The notes under the pieces: generated by a model
What the model was told of the DNA's origin: nothing
The model's database searches: none
The model's input: the letters and a program-made list of their open reading frames with translations, nothing else
Source: DUEN01 sp024277095
Lineage (GTDB): Bacteria > Chloroflexota > Anaerolineae > DUEN01
Assembly (NCBI GenBank): GCA_024277095.1
Contig: JAJRVX010000292.1
Location: 1 to 8,448 of the forward strand
DNA: 8,448 nucleotides
Reading direction: 5' to 3'
Made by a program: the position numbers and the translations under genes
In this document: positions 1 through 6,002 of the stretch, piece after piece
Position numbering within the stretch: position 1 is the stretch's first letter
Layout: each line of letters begins with the position of its first letter

Positions 1-141
1 GGCCGCCAGCCGGGCACGGACCCGGCGCGTATCCCGATAACGCACGATCACGCGAACCGGCTCCTCCGGCCCTAACGCGGCCAGACGCGCCTGCAACCTT
101 CCTCGGAACTTCTCGCCCCCGCCAGGCCGTTCCTCGCTCAT
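1..141 (-). CDS. Partial gene with I9/propeptide-like N-terminus (C-terminal part outside window)
   Basis: Forty-seven open codons start at an ATG (141-139) and leave the window at the left edge. The ATG overlaps the TGA of the preceding gene in an ATGA arrangement, which supports this start and suggests translational coupling. After a polar start rich in Gly, Glu and Arg comes an amphipathic stretch (LQARLAALGPEEP, about residues 16-28) and then the strand VRVIVRYRD (about 29-37). This order matches the N-terminal half of the upstream small protein (LRRQLESVPQARVRVIAHVVDD). It also resembles the first beta strand and helix of subtilisin propeptide / inhibitor I9 domains. Two readings are open: the first part of a secreted or cytosolic S8 subtilase, or a second stand-alone I9-like protein. 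No catalytic residues are inside the window, so the function is an inference. Confidence 0.6.
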   Translation of the reverse strand, partial: MSEERPGGGEKFRGRLQARLAALGPEEPVRVIVRYRDTRRVRARLAA

Positions 142-452
142 TCGATATCCTCCTTGGGCATCGTATGCACCGCGCGATCCGCCTCAATGGTGACCACCCA
201 CGGCTGTGCAGCCAGCTTCAGCACGGCATCCGCCGCACCCTCCACGGCCAAGCCGGGCGTGAGCTTAAAGACGCGATGGACACGCAAGCCCAGCCCCTCC
301 ACATCCGCACGATATGCCTCCGGGTCATCGACCACGTGCGCGATGACCCGCACGCGAGCCTGGGGGACGGACTCCAACTGACGACGCAGGTCCGGGGACA
401 ACGGATCGGGGCGGCTACGCCGCCTCCACCATCGAGACAGGGACATCTTCAT
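138..452 (-). CDS. Small I9/subtilase-propeptide-like protein
   Basis: A 104-residue protein without a signal peptide or membrane segment. A very basic N-terminus (WWRRRSR, about residues 8-14) is followed by an amphipathic helix and a compact domain at about 33-98. The likely fold order is strand (RVRVIAHVVDD), helix (PEAYRADVEGLG), strand (RVHRVFKLTPGLAVEG), helix (ADAVLKLAAQP), strand (WVVTIEADRAVHTM). This is the beta-alpha-beta-beta-alpha-beta pattern of peptidase inhibitor I9 / subtilase propeptides, including the typical ending in which a 'W/V-V-xx-I-E-x-D' strand leads to the tail. The open frame extends upstream to 506, but ATG 452 is preferred. A TGCTATAAT promoter element lies just upstream of it and would place the transcript start at about 452, outside the longer reading. 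A second ATG at 446 is possible. The gene overlaps the next one by 4 bases, so the two are probably made together. A role as inhibitor or intramolecular chaperone for a subtilase is inferred, not shown. Confidence 0.6.
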   Translation of the reverse strand: MKMSLSRWWRRRSRPDPLSPDLRRQLESVPQARVRVIAHVVDDPEAYRADVEGLGLRVHRVFKLTPGLAVEGAADAVLKLAAQPWVVTIEADRAVHTMPKEDIE

Positions 453-487
453 GGGACCATTATAGCACCCTGCCGTCCGGGACACAA
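452..487 (-). promoter_or_regulatory. Sigma-70-like promoter with extended -10, probably giving a leaderless mRNA
   Basis: On the minus strand TTGTGT (487-482) and TATAAT (464-459) are separated by exactly 17 bases. A TG one base before the -10 box makes TGCTATAAT, an extended -10. Transcription should start about 7 bases after the box, at or next to the A of the ATG at 452. No Shine-Dalgarno sequence lies before that ATG (GGTCCC), which fits a leaderless transcript for the I9-like gene pair. Confidence 0.6.
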
Positions 488-544
488 GGTAACCGGGGAG
501 AGCCAAGCATCTTTTTCCGGGCAGCCAGGCGGGATAGGCACGTC

Positions 545-1471
545 CTACGCTCCACCGCCCCCTCGCTCCTCCAGGAATCGATCTACCTCATCCCGGCTGG
601 GGATGCCGCTACGGCCGCCGGGATGCATGGCCTTGATGGCCGCCGCCGCGCTGGCCACCCGGATGGCGGTGGGGATGTCCTCGCCCCGAGCGAGGCAGGC
701 CGCATACGCGCCGTGAAACACGTCGCCGCAGCCGGTAGTGTCCACAGCATCGACCGAAAAGGCGGGAACATGCACCACCTCACCGCCGAACTCCGAATAC
801 CAGCAACCCTCCTCCCCCGCGGTGACGACGCAGCAGGCGCGTTCCGGGCCTGCCAGCGCGCGGACCATGGACGGGGGCTCGCCCTCCCCCGTCAGGCGAC
901 GGCCCAGGTCCGTCGCAATGATGAGGTGATCCACGCGACGGATCAGATCCAGTACGCCGGGCTCCCGCACGAACTCGACATCGGCCACGACGGGGATGCC
1001 ATGCCGACGAGCGATCTCCAGAGCGCGCAAACCGCCCTCAACGTTGAAGTGATCCAGGAAAAGCACCCGGCACGCGGCGATCAACGACTCCGTAATCATG
1101 TCGGGGGGACGAAACATCACGCCGCCGAACCAGGCGAGGATGGTTCGATGGGCGGTGGACTCATCGACGATGATGGTGGCGTGAATGGGGCGGGCCTCCG
1201 ACCGATGCAACACGGGAGTGCAGTCCACCCCCTCTCGCTCGAAGGCCTCGATGGTGAAACGGGAGAGCTCGTCATCCCCCAGGACGCCCGCGTAGGCGGC
1301 CCTGGCGCCCAGCCGGGCGGCGGCCACCAGCGCGGTGCCGGTCAGCCCGCCGCCCTCGCGCCGCCGATCTCGAACCGTCACCTTCGTGTTCGGCTGAGGA
1401 TAACGATCGACATAGATCAGATCGTCCACGGCGACGGCGCCGAATCCCAACACATCCCAGATCCTCGTCAC
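545..1471 (-). CDS. PfkB/ribokinase-family carbohydrate kinase
   Basis: ATP-dependent phosphorylation of a sugar or nucleoside-like alcohol group in the cytosol. With the start used here the protein has 308 residues, normal for the family. The opening WDVLGFGAVAVDDLIYVDRYP is the usual first strand and lid. PfkB signature 1 is seen as GGGLTGTALVAAARLG (about 40-55), with Thr where many ribokinases have Asn. The ATP-site strand VTAGEEGCWY lies at about 216-225. Signature 2, DTTGCGD (about 244-250), carries the catalytic Asp250 and the anion hole. The open frame reaches a GTG at 1501 that has no ribosome binding site. GTG 1471 is preceded by GGAGG and falls just before the conserved core, so it is preferred, although the spacing of about 11 is long. 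The substrate cannot be told: the family includes ribokinase, fructokinase, KDG kinase and adenosine kinase. The gene stands alone, with the repeat array upstream and a separate promoter downstream. Confidence 0.92.
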   Translation of the reverse strand: MTRIWDVLGFGAVAVDDLIYVDRYPQPNTKVTVRDRRREGGGLTGTALVAAARLGARAAYAGVLGDDELSRFTIEAFEREGVDCTPVLHRSEARPIHATIIVDESTAHRTILAWFGGVMFRPPDMITESLIAACRVLFLDHFNVEGGLRALEIARRHGIPVVADVEFVREPGVLDLIRRVDHLIIATDLGRRLTGEGEPPSMVRALAGPERACCVVTAGEEGCWYSEFGGEVVHVPAFSVDAVDTTGCGDVFHGAYAACLARGEDIPTAIRVASAAAAIKAMHPGGRSGIPSRDEVDRFLEERGGGGA

Positions 1472-1513
1472 CTTCCCGCCATCCTCCACGTGGTATCTCA
1501 CGTGCTATCCATT

Positions 1514-1914
1514 GGGCGGCTACGAAAAGCCGTCACCCTTATTATTCAATGTTATCCAAGCGGTAGCAGGTTTCCATACCTGCCCTACCTACCTTTGGGC
1601 GGCTATAGAAAGCCGCCCTACCCTTGTTATTCGGTTACCCAAGCGGTAGAGCAGGTTCCCATACCTGCCCTCCCTATCATTGGGCGGCTATAGAAAGCCG
1701 CCCTACCTTTGTTATTCGGTTACCCAAGCGGTAGCAGGTTTCCATACCTGCCCTCCCTACTACCTACTCATTCTCTCCAAGTTATCCAAGCGGTAGGGCA
1801 GGTTTCCATACCTGCCCTACCTATCTACCCTTGTTATTCGGTTACCCAAGCGGTAGGGCAGGTTCCCATACCTGCCCTCCCTACCTTTGGGCGGCTATAG
1901 AAAGCCGCCCTACC
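1514..1914. repeat. REP/BIME-like array of nine hairpin repeats
   Basis: Nine copies of one imperfect-palindrome family lie in alternating orientation. Plus-oriented copies at 1562-1589, 1645-1674, 1730-1757, 1792-1821 and 1852-1881 read GGTAG, then arm GGCAGGT, loop TTCCAT or TCCCAT, arm ACCTGCC. In 1792-1821 the stem is perfect over 12 pairs (GGTAGGGCAGGT with ACCTGCCCTACC). Minus-oriented copies at 1597-1622, 1682-1707 and 1889-1914 read, on the minus strand, GGTAG, GGCGGCT, loop TTCTAT, AGCCGCC. A degenerate minus copy sits at 1514-1537. Two plus copies (1562, 1730) have lost two bases of the 5' arm. Plus copies share the lead-in CCAAGCGGTAG, usually after GTTAT. The GTAG foot at the base of a hairpin is the hallmark of REP sequences processed by RAYT transposases, and such a gene lies immediately to the right. 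Open frames across this stretch are repeat translation, not genes. Confidence 0.92.
1761..1781. repeat. Direct repeat, copy 1
   Basis: A 21-base segment beginning TACCTACTCATTC and ending TCTCCAAG is identical to 1911-1931, with a period of 150 bases. It marks a segmental duplication inside the REP array. This copy sits between two plus-oriented hairpins. Confidence 0.9.
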
Positions 1915-1931
1915 TACTCATTCTCTCCAAG
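1911..1931. repeat. Direct repeat, copy 2
   Basis: Identical to 1761-1781. It starts inside the TACC foot of the last minus-oriented hairpin and ends about 11 bases before the RAYT stop codon, so it marks the array boundary on the transposase side. Confidence 0.9.
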
Positions 1932-1942
1932 GGAGCCGTTGC

Positions 1943-2458
1943 TTATCCTAAATCCATCCCCATCAAATGAGCCGGCTCCCCGACATGTCCCCATCCCACC
2001 TCATAGTACCCACGATCAAGCCAGAACCTATAGGACGACTGATCCCAATCCTCAGGGCGTTGCACATATCCGTGCTTGACCGGATTCCAATGGATATAAT
2101 CAAAATGGTTATGTAAGTCACGCTCGTTCCGAATCACATGATCCCAAAAACGCCTTTGCCACAGCTTAAATTCGCTCGTGATGCCATGGGCTTTTTTGTA
2201 ATTGATCGTATAGTTGCGCTTCACACTGTGTAGCACTTTGGAAAAGTCCCCATCTCTCACACGCATCAGCCAATGAAGATGATCTGGCAGAATCACATAG
2301 GCGAGCAGCCGGAAAGGGTGGATCTCCCGAACTCTCCAGAGGGTATACCAAAATAGCTGGATGTCCTCCTCAGAGTCGAAAACCGGGATGCGGCGATGGG
2401 TCACTGTCGTAATGAACACAACGGCATTGGGCACATAATACCGTCGGAAGTCCGGCAT
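1943..2458 (-). CDS. REP-associated tyrosine transposase (RAYT, Y1/TnpA_REP family)
   Basis: A 171-residue single-domain Y1 HUH endonuclease that nicks and joins single-stranded REP hairpins through a 5'-phosphotyrosine link. Family marks in order: the opening strand RRYYVPNAVVFITTVTHRR (about 5-23); the metal-binding HUH motif as PDHLHWL (His60 and His62); the basic segment SVKRNYTINYKKAHG (about 78-92); and the diagnostic C-terminal block FWDHVIRNERD (104-114) plus FDYIHWNPVKHGYV (119-132), with Tyr121 as the likely nucleophile. All catalytic residues are present and the length is normal, so it looks intact. The open frame reaches 2491, but ATG 2458 has GGGAGG seven bases upstream and begins at the conserved core. 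REP hairpins of a single family flank both sides, as expected of a domesticated RAYT acting on its own repeats. It lacks the partner genes and ends of an IS200/IS605 element. Confidence 0.93.
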   Translation of the reverse strand: MPDFRRYYVPNAVVFITTVTHRRIPVFDSEEDIQLFWYTLWRVREIHPFRLLAYVILPDHLHWLMRVRDGDFSKVLHSVKRNYTINYKKAHGITSEFKLWQRRFWDHVIRNERDLHNHFDYIHWNPVKHGYVQRPEDWDQSSYRFWLDRGYYEVGWGHVGEPAHLMGMDLG

Positions 2459-2492
2459 TCCCTGCCTCCCGCAATTATCCCCGCTACCCAAG

Positions 2493-2544
2493 CGGGAGGG
2501 CCGATTTCCATATCCACCTCGTCAAGCGGCTACGAAAAGCCGCT
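2493..2544. repeat. REP pair upstream of the RAYT gene (one degenerate copy)
   Basis: A decayed plus-oriented copy (2493-2519) still has the lead-in TACCCAAGCGG just before it and the TTCCAT loop, but its arms no longer pair well. A minus-oriented copy (2525-2544) keeps a 7-base stem, AGCGGCT with AGCCGCT, around ACGAAA. It lies 6 bases after the beta-helix stop codon, so it may act as a 3' mRNA hairpin for that gene. There is no U tract, so I do not call it a terminator. Confidence 0.75.
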
Positions 2545-2550
2545 CTGCTC

Positions 2551-3741
2551 TCAACATGGCGGCGGCTCGTCGGAGGGGGGCACGCACGGCTGCCCCACCC
2601 CACAAGCCCACTCGACACACAGAAAATCATGCTGGCGATTGTCCTTCAGGACGTTGCCGCTCATCCGCAGCGCCTGCTCCGGTGGCGGACACACCCCGAA
2701 ATTCCACACATACAGGCCAAACTCGTTCCCCTGACTGACGTTGTTCTCCAAAACGAACCCCCGCGAGCCACGAGGATACGCGATCTCAGTATCGCTGACC
2801 TGGATTCCGGGGCCGTGATTGTTACGGAAGATGTTGCCCCGTACCGTGATCTCACGCCCTCCATCCAGCCAGATCCCCCCATCCCACCAGTCGAGCATCT
2901 GCATCTCGCTCTCCTCCACGACGTTCGACTCCACCGTCACACTGCAGGATTCCTCGACCAGGATACCGGTACCCATCACCTTACGCACCGTATTGTTCCT
3001 GATGAGGCAATTCTGGCAGCCCCAGACATCAATCCCATAGCCGGAGAGCTCCTTCTCCGCGATCCGCATGCCCGTCTCCTCCAGGACATTCCCCTCCACC
3101 AGAACGTCCCGGCTCTCCACCACCGTAATTCCCGCCCCACCTTCCTCCATATCGGCATGGATGCCAAAGCCTGTATTGCGAATGCGCAGATCCCGCAGGA
3201 TAATATCCCGGCTCAGGAAGATGCCAACCCCTTCCCATTGGTAGTTCCGCATCGCCAGATCACGGATGACGATGTTCGTGCACTGCCAACACTGGAAGGC
3301 TGAGCCAAGACGGCCCTGACCGTCGAAGATGGGCCTCCCACCGACGCTCGTATCCCCCCGTATGACGATCGGAGCGTCGGTCGCGCCCAGCTCATACACC
3401 TCGACGAACTCGTGATATGTGCCCGGTAGGATGAGGACCGTCTGGCCAGGCCGAACGACCTCCATCGCCCGCTCCAGGGTGCGGAACGCCGTCGCAGGAG
3501 AGCGGCCATCATTCTCATCATCATCGCCGTACACCGACACGTAATAATCGGCCTGAGGGGGCTCGTGGACATCAGCCGATATCAGCGGCAGGTAGACTAT
3601 GGGCCCCTTCGGCGCGGCGGTGGCCGCGGGTGTAAGGATGAAACGGCCAGGGACGGATGCACACGCCAGACCGATGAGCATAGCCGCCGCCAAGGCCAGG
3701 AAACGCAACTTCATCGCCACAAGCCCCCTTTCCACTCTCAT
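2551..3741 (-). CDS. Secreted right-handed parallel beta-helix protein (DUF1565/NosD-like)
   Basis: A 396-residue exported protein. A basic n-region (RVERGLVAMKLR) precedes a hydrophobic core (FLALAAAMLIGLACA, about 14-28), so it is probably a Sec substrate. The Cys in LACA lacks a proper lipobox residue at -3. After the signal comes VYLPLI (about 49-54), a segment I associate with secreted Chloroflexota proteins. Residues about 66-110 match the DUF1565 opening (YYVSVYGDDDENDGRSPATAF, then TLERAMEVVRPGQTVLILPGTYHE). From about 125 to 370 there are beta-helix rungs of the N-x-I/V-x-x-N type, such as TNIVIRDLAMRN, RDVLVEGNVLEE, NCLIRNNTV, REITVRGNIFRNN and RGFVLENNVSQGN. CxxC pairs at 151-154 and 242-245 and a Cys-rich, Pro-rich tail suggest disulfides. 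Family members bind or cleave polysaccharides; no lyase active site is evident. ATG 3741 has GGAG five bases upstream; ATG 3714 is an alternative. The start overlaps the stop of a decayed glycosidase fragment. Confidence 0.87.
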   Translation of the reverse strand: MRVERGLVAMKLRFLALAAAMLIGLACASVPGRFILTPAATAAPKGPIVYLPLISADVHEPPQADYYVSVYGDDDENDGRSPATAFRTLERAMEVVRPGQTVLILPGTYHEFVEVYELGATDAPIVIRGDTSVGGRPIFDGQGRLGSAFQCWQCTNIVIRDLAMRNYQWEGVGIFLSRDIILRDLRIRNTGFGIHADMEEGGAGITVVESRDVLVEGNVLEETGMRIAEKELSGYGIDVWGCQNCLIRNNTVRKVMGTGILVEESCSVTVESNVVEESEMQMLDWWDGGIWLDGGREITVRGNIFRNNHGPGIQVSDTEIAYPRGSRGFVLENNVSQGNEFGLYVWNFGVCPPPEQALRMSGNVLKDNRQHDFLCVEWACGVGQPCVPPSDEPPPC

Positions 3742-3797
3742 ATCGGCTCCACCACGATCATCTGATGAGCGACCTTAGCAGGACAAGCGCCACGCCG
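3738..3797 (-). pseudogene. Decayed 3' end of a second glycosidase like the 3950-5989 gene
   Basis: Read on the minus strand this stretch gives PAKVAHQMIVVEPI and a stop, against PKLVGHQMIALELA and a stop at the end of the neighbouring glycosidase. The alignment needs no gap and ends at the same place. At the base level about 25 of 30 positions agree between 3747-3776 and 3959-3988, including the run GATCATCTG. Going further upstream the match fades, and an in-frame TAG appears at 3800-3798. This is a remnant of a related gene or a partial duplication of the neighbour's tail. Its TGA (3740-3738) overlaps the beta-helix ATG as ATGA, which suggests the intact ancestor was translationally coupled to the beta-helix gene. 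The similarity is short, so confidence is moderate. Confidence 0.5.
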
Positions 3798-3949
3798 CTA
3801 CCCCGTCCGATTTCCCCCTGTCATCGATGTACTGAACCCGGCGCAGACGATCACGAATGACACTATACAGCCGCAAATCCCCGGTTGACCAAAGGCTCCC
3901 CCTCGACTCTGTGCCAGGGCCAGATAGGCCGCTCTGCTCAGATTTATAC

Positions 3950-5989
3950 CTACGCCAGCTCCAGCGCGATCATCTGGTGACCGACGAGCTTCGGCAGGGT
4001 GAACGTCACGCGGCCGTCCCTCTGCTCAAACGCCAGCGGCTCGTCCTCCGGCACGCGCGCCACCGCCCGAACCTCCCCCGGCACGAGCACGGAAACCGTT
4101 ATATTGTACAGGGGGATGACGTCCTCGATGACGTCGAAGTCCCGCCCGCGCCGCTCGGGGATGTAGTGCAGCAGGTGCACGATCCACCGCCCCTCGGCCG
4201 CCTGCTCGTTGACGGCCACCTCCAGCGTGGTGGGGCCATCGTGGCGTATCAGCGGATCCGGCAGGAGCATAGCCAGCGCGTTCAGGAGGAGCACTTTACA
4301 CCAGCGTGGCGAGTTCTGATTGTACTGGCTGAAGACGGGATGGGCGAAGTAGATGGTCCGACCGTTGCGCACAACGCCCGGCCCGTCGATCTCGCCGGAG
4401 GACGGGGTCTGGCGATGGGAGCAGAAGTGCCGGTAGGTGCGGTAGAAGTACGGTTTCACGATGAAGGCCAGCACCTCGGCGCCCGGCAACGTCTCCACTT
4501 CCATCCCCTTCATGTACATGACATGCTCCGTCTCCGGCAGCCCCCTGCCGATCTCGCCCCGCGGCAGGATGTACTCGGCGTAATCATTCTGCGGGAAGTG
4601 CCGGCCGCACACCAACCGGCCGCTGAGATCGCGAGGCCCCTCGTCCCTCATGCGCACGCCCAGCGCCTTGAGCGTGAACGCCGTTTTCCCTTCGTTCATG
4701 CCCGACTCGAACGAGGCGATGAGCGCGCCGCCGTCGGCCAGATAGGCCTCCAGCTTCGCCGCAAACGCCTCGGAGACGGGGATGTGATCGGGGAGGATGA
4801 GGACCTTGTAGCGCGAGAGGTCGCCGGCGGAGTCCAGAATGTCGAACTGATGGGCACCCTCGGTCAGCATTCGAGTCGCGCCCATGATGGCCGGTGGGAG
4901 CTCCCATGGGCCGGCGCCGGCGAACTCCTCGGGCGTGAACACGCCGATCTCGGCGACGGGCCTCGCCCCCCGGCACCAGGGCTCCTTCCTCTCCACCTCG
5001 CGGTAGACCGAGCCCACCAGCTCGTACACGTGCGGATCGATCCTCCCCGATGGATGGAGCTGGTCGCCGATAAGACATTTGGCGCCCAGGGCCAGCATGC
5101 GGAAGACCTCGTACTGCAGCGCCGCCGGGTTCTTGAAGGAGTGGAAGTCGCCCCACGAGGTGTGGAACTTCCCCGTGTGGCTCAGGCAGTCGAGCCCGAG
5201 GGTACGGGCGTAGCGCATGGTGATGGGGAAATGCAGGTATCCCCAGCCGCCGCTGGGCAGGGACTCCAGCTCGAAATGGGTGTAGGCGCCGGCCACGGCC
5301 CGGTGGCGCGGCCCGATGTGGCCCGCGTTGTAGAAGATGGTGCACTCCTGATTGAACCGCCGCACGAACGCGGTCAGCTCGCGCTTGAACCGGTTGATGA
5401 CCTCCAGCCCATACCGGCGGCGAGCGATGGGATCGGTGGGGTCCAGTCCCTCCGCCTCCATGCCAGCCCGGCAGTATCGACAGGAGCAGTCCTGAGGCTG
5501 CACGATATCGAAGAAAAAGCCATCCACGGGCATCGTCTCCAGGATCTCCCGCACATGGGCTTTGATGAACTCGACGTAGGGAGTGTTCAGGCAGATCTGA
5601 CGATAGAATCCGGCCTCATAAGGGGGCGTTCCACGCGGGCAGCCGTGCTCATCGATCACCAGCCACTCCGGGTGCTCCGTGGCCGTGTAATGATCCCACT
5701 GGATCGTGGTGTAGATGGGCACACGAATGCCGCGCGCGTGACAGGCCCGGATCTGCTCCCGAAGCAGGTCACATGCCAGATAGGGATGCCGCCGCTCGGG
5801 GAATGCCTGCGTGTCGAAGTAGATCCAGCCATGGTGCCCTCGGGCGAAGCAGGTGATGGAGTTCACCCGCGCGCGCTCCAGGGTAGCCGCGAACTCCTCA
5901 GGGTCGAACTCGGCGCCGATCCCCGTGATGTGCTCGCTGGTGTGAAAGTCCAGATGGATCTGGCGAAAGGGCAATTCGACGCGGCCCAT
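3950..5989 (-). CDS. Putative glycoside hydrolase (GHL6-like barrel plus trimerisation-like domain)
   Basis: A 679-residue cytosolic protein with no signal peptide. The opening QIHLDFHTSEHITGIG and EFDPEEFAATLERARVNSIT, followed by CFARGHHGW, is typical of the 'hypothetical glycosyl hydrolase 6' / alpha-amylase-like TIM-barrel group. Barrel landmarks include RGIRVPIYTTIQWD (87-99), VDGFFFDIV (155-163, with Asp161 at a strand end), a CxCxxC cluster CSCRYC (168-173), and GDQLHPSG (308-315). About 345-560 resembles the beta-galactosidase trimerisation (amidotransferase-like) domain, with DLSRYKVLILPDHIPVS and LADGGALIAS. The end (about 585-679) looks like a beta-sandwich closing in PKLVGHQMIALELA. 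The catalytic pair cannot be assigned by eye and the substrate is unknown. The ATG has AGGAG six bases upstream, directly after the stop of the SDR gene (13-base gap), so it is the third gene of the operon. An open frame on the opposite strand is a GC-driven shadow. Confidence 0.87.
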   Translation of the reverse strand: MGRVELPFRQIHLDFHTSEHITGIGAEFDPEEFAATLERARVNSITCFARGHHGWIYFDTQAFPERRHPYLACDLLREQIRACHARGIRVPIYTTIQWDHYTATEHPEWLVIDEHGCPRGTPPYEAGFYRQICLNTPYVEFIKAHVREILETMPVDGFFFDIVQPQDCSCRYCRAGMEAEGLDPTDPIARRRYGLEVINRFKRELTAFVRRFNQECTIFYNAGHIGPRHRAVAGAYTHFELESLPSGGWGYLHFPITMRYARTLGLDCLSHTGKFHTSWGDFHSFKNPAALQYEVFRMLALGAKCLIGDQLHPSGRIDPHVYELVGSVYREVERKEPWCRGARPVAEIGVFTPEEFAGAGPWELPPAIMGATRMLTEGAHQFDILDSAGDLSRYKVLILPDHIPVSEAFAAKLEAYLADGGALIASFESGMNEGKTAFTLKALGVRMRDEGPRDLSGRLVCGRHFPQNDYAEYILPRGEIGRGLPETEHVMYMKGMEVETLPGAEVLAFIVKPYFYRTYRHFCSHRQTPSSGEIDGPGVVRNGRTIYFAHPVFSQYNQNSPRWCKVLLLNALAMLLPDPLIRHDGPTTLEVAVNEQAAEGRWIVHLLHYIPERRGRDFDVIEDVIPLYNITVSVLVPGEVRAVARVPEDEPLAFEQRDGRVTFTLPKLVGHQMIALELA

Positions 5990-6002
5990 GATCCGCTCCT
6001 CT

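Noticed and set aside
623..1693. Plus-strand open frame (356 codons) opposite the PfkB kinase and into the repeats
   Set aside because: It is antisense to a gene with PfkB signatures, and its C-terminal part is translation of the REP array.
1514..1914. CRISPR array
   Set aside because: The repeats are palindromic, occur in both orientations, have irregular spacing and share their spacers, and no cas genes are nearby.
1709..2079. Small plus-strand frames with repeated YPSG and PYLP-like peptides
   Set aside because: The repeated peptide comes from reading the DNA hairpin repeats and has no ribosome binding site or independent support.
2525..2544. Rho-independent terminator after the beta-helix gene
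   Set aside because: The stem is good but no run of T follows on the minus strand, and the sequence is a member of the REP family.
3646..3708. Lipoprotein signal for the beta-helix protein
   Set aside because: The Cys in LIGLACAS has Gly at -3 where a lipobox needs Leu, Val or Ile, so an ordinary Sec signal is more likely.
3775..3972. Minus-strand open frame with LRLYSVIRDRLRRVQYID between the glycosidase and beta-helix genes
   Set aside because: It has no good start codon or ribosome binding site, overlaps the glycosidase 3' end and the glycosidase remnant in another frame, and matches no family I can name.
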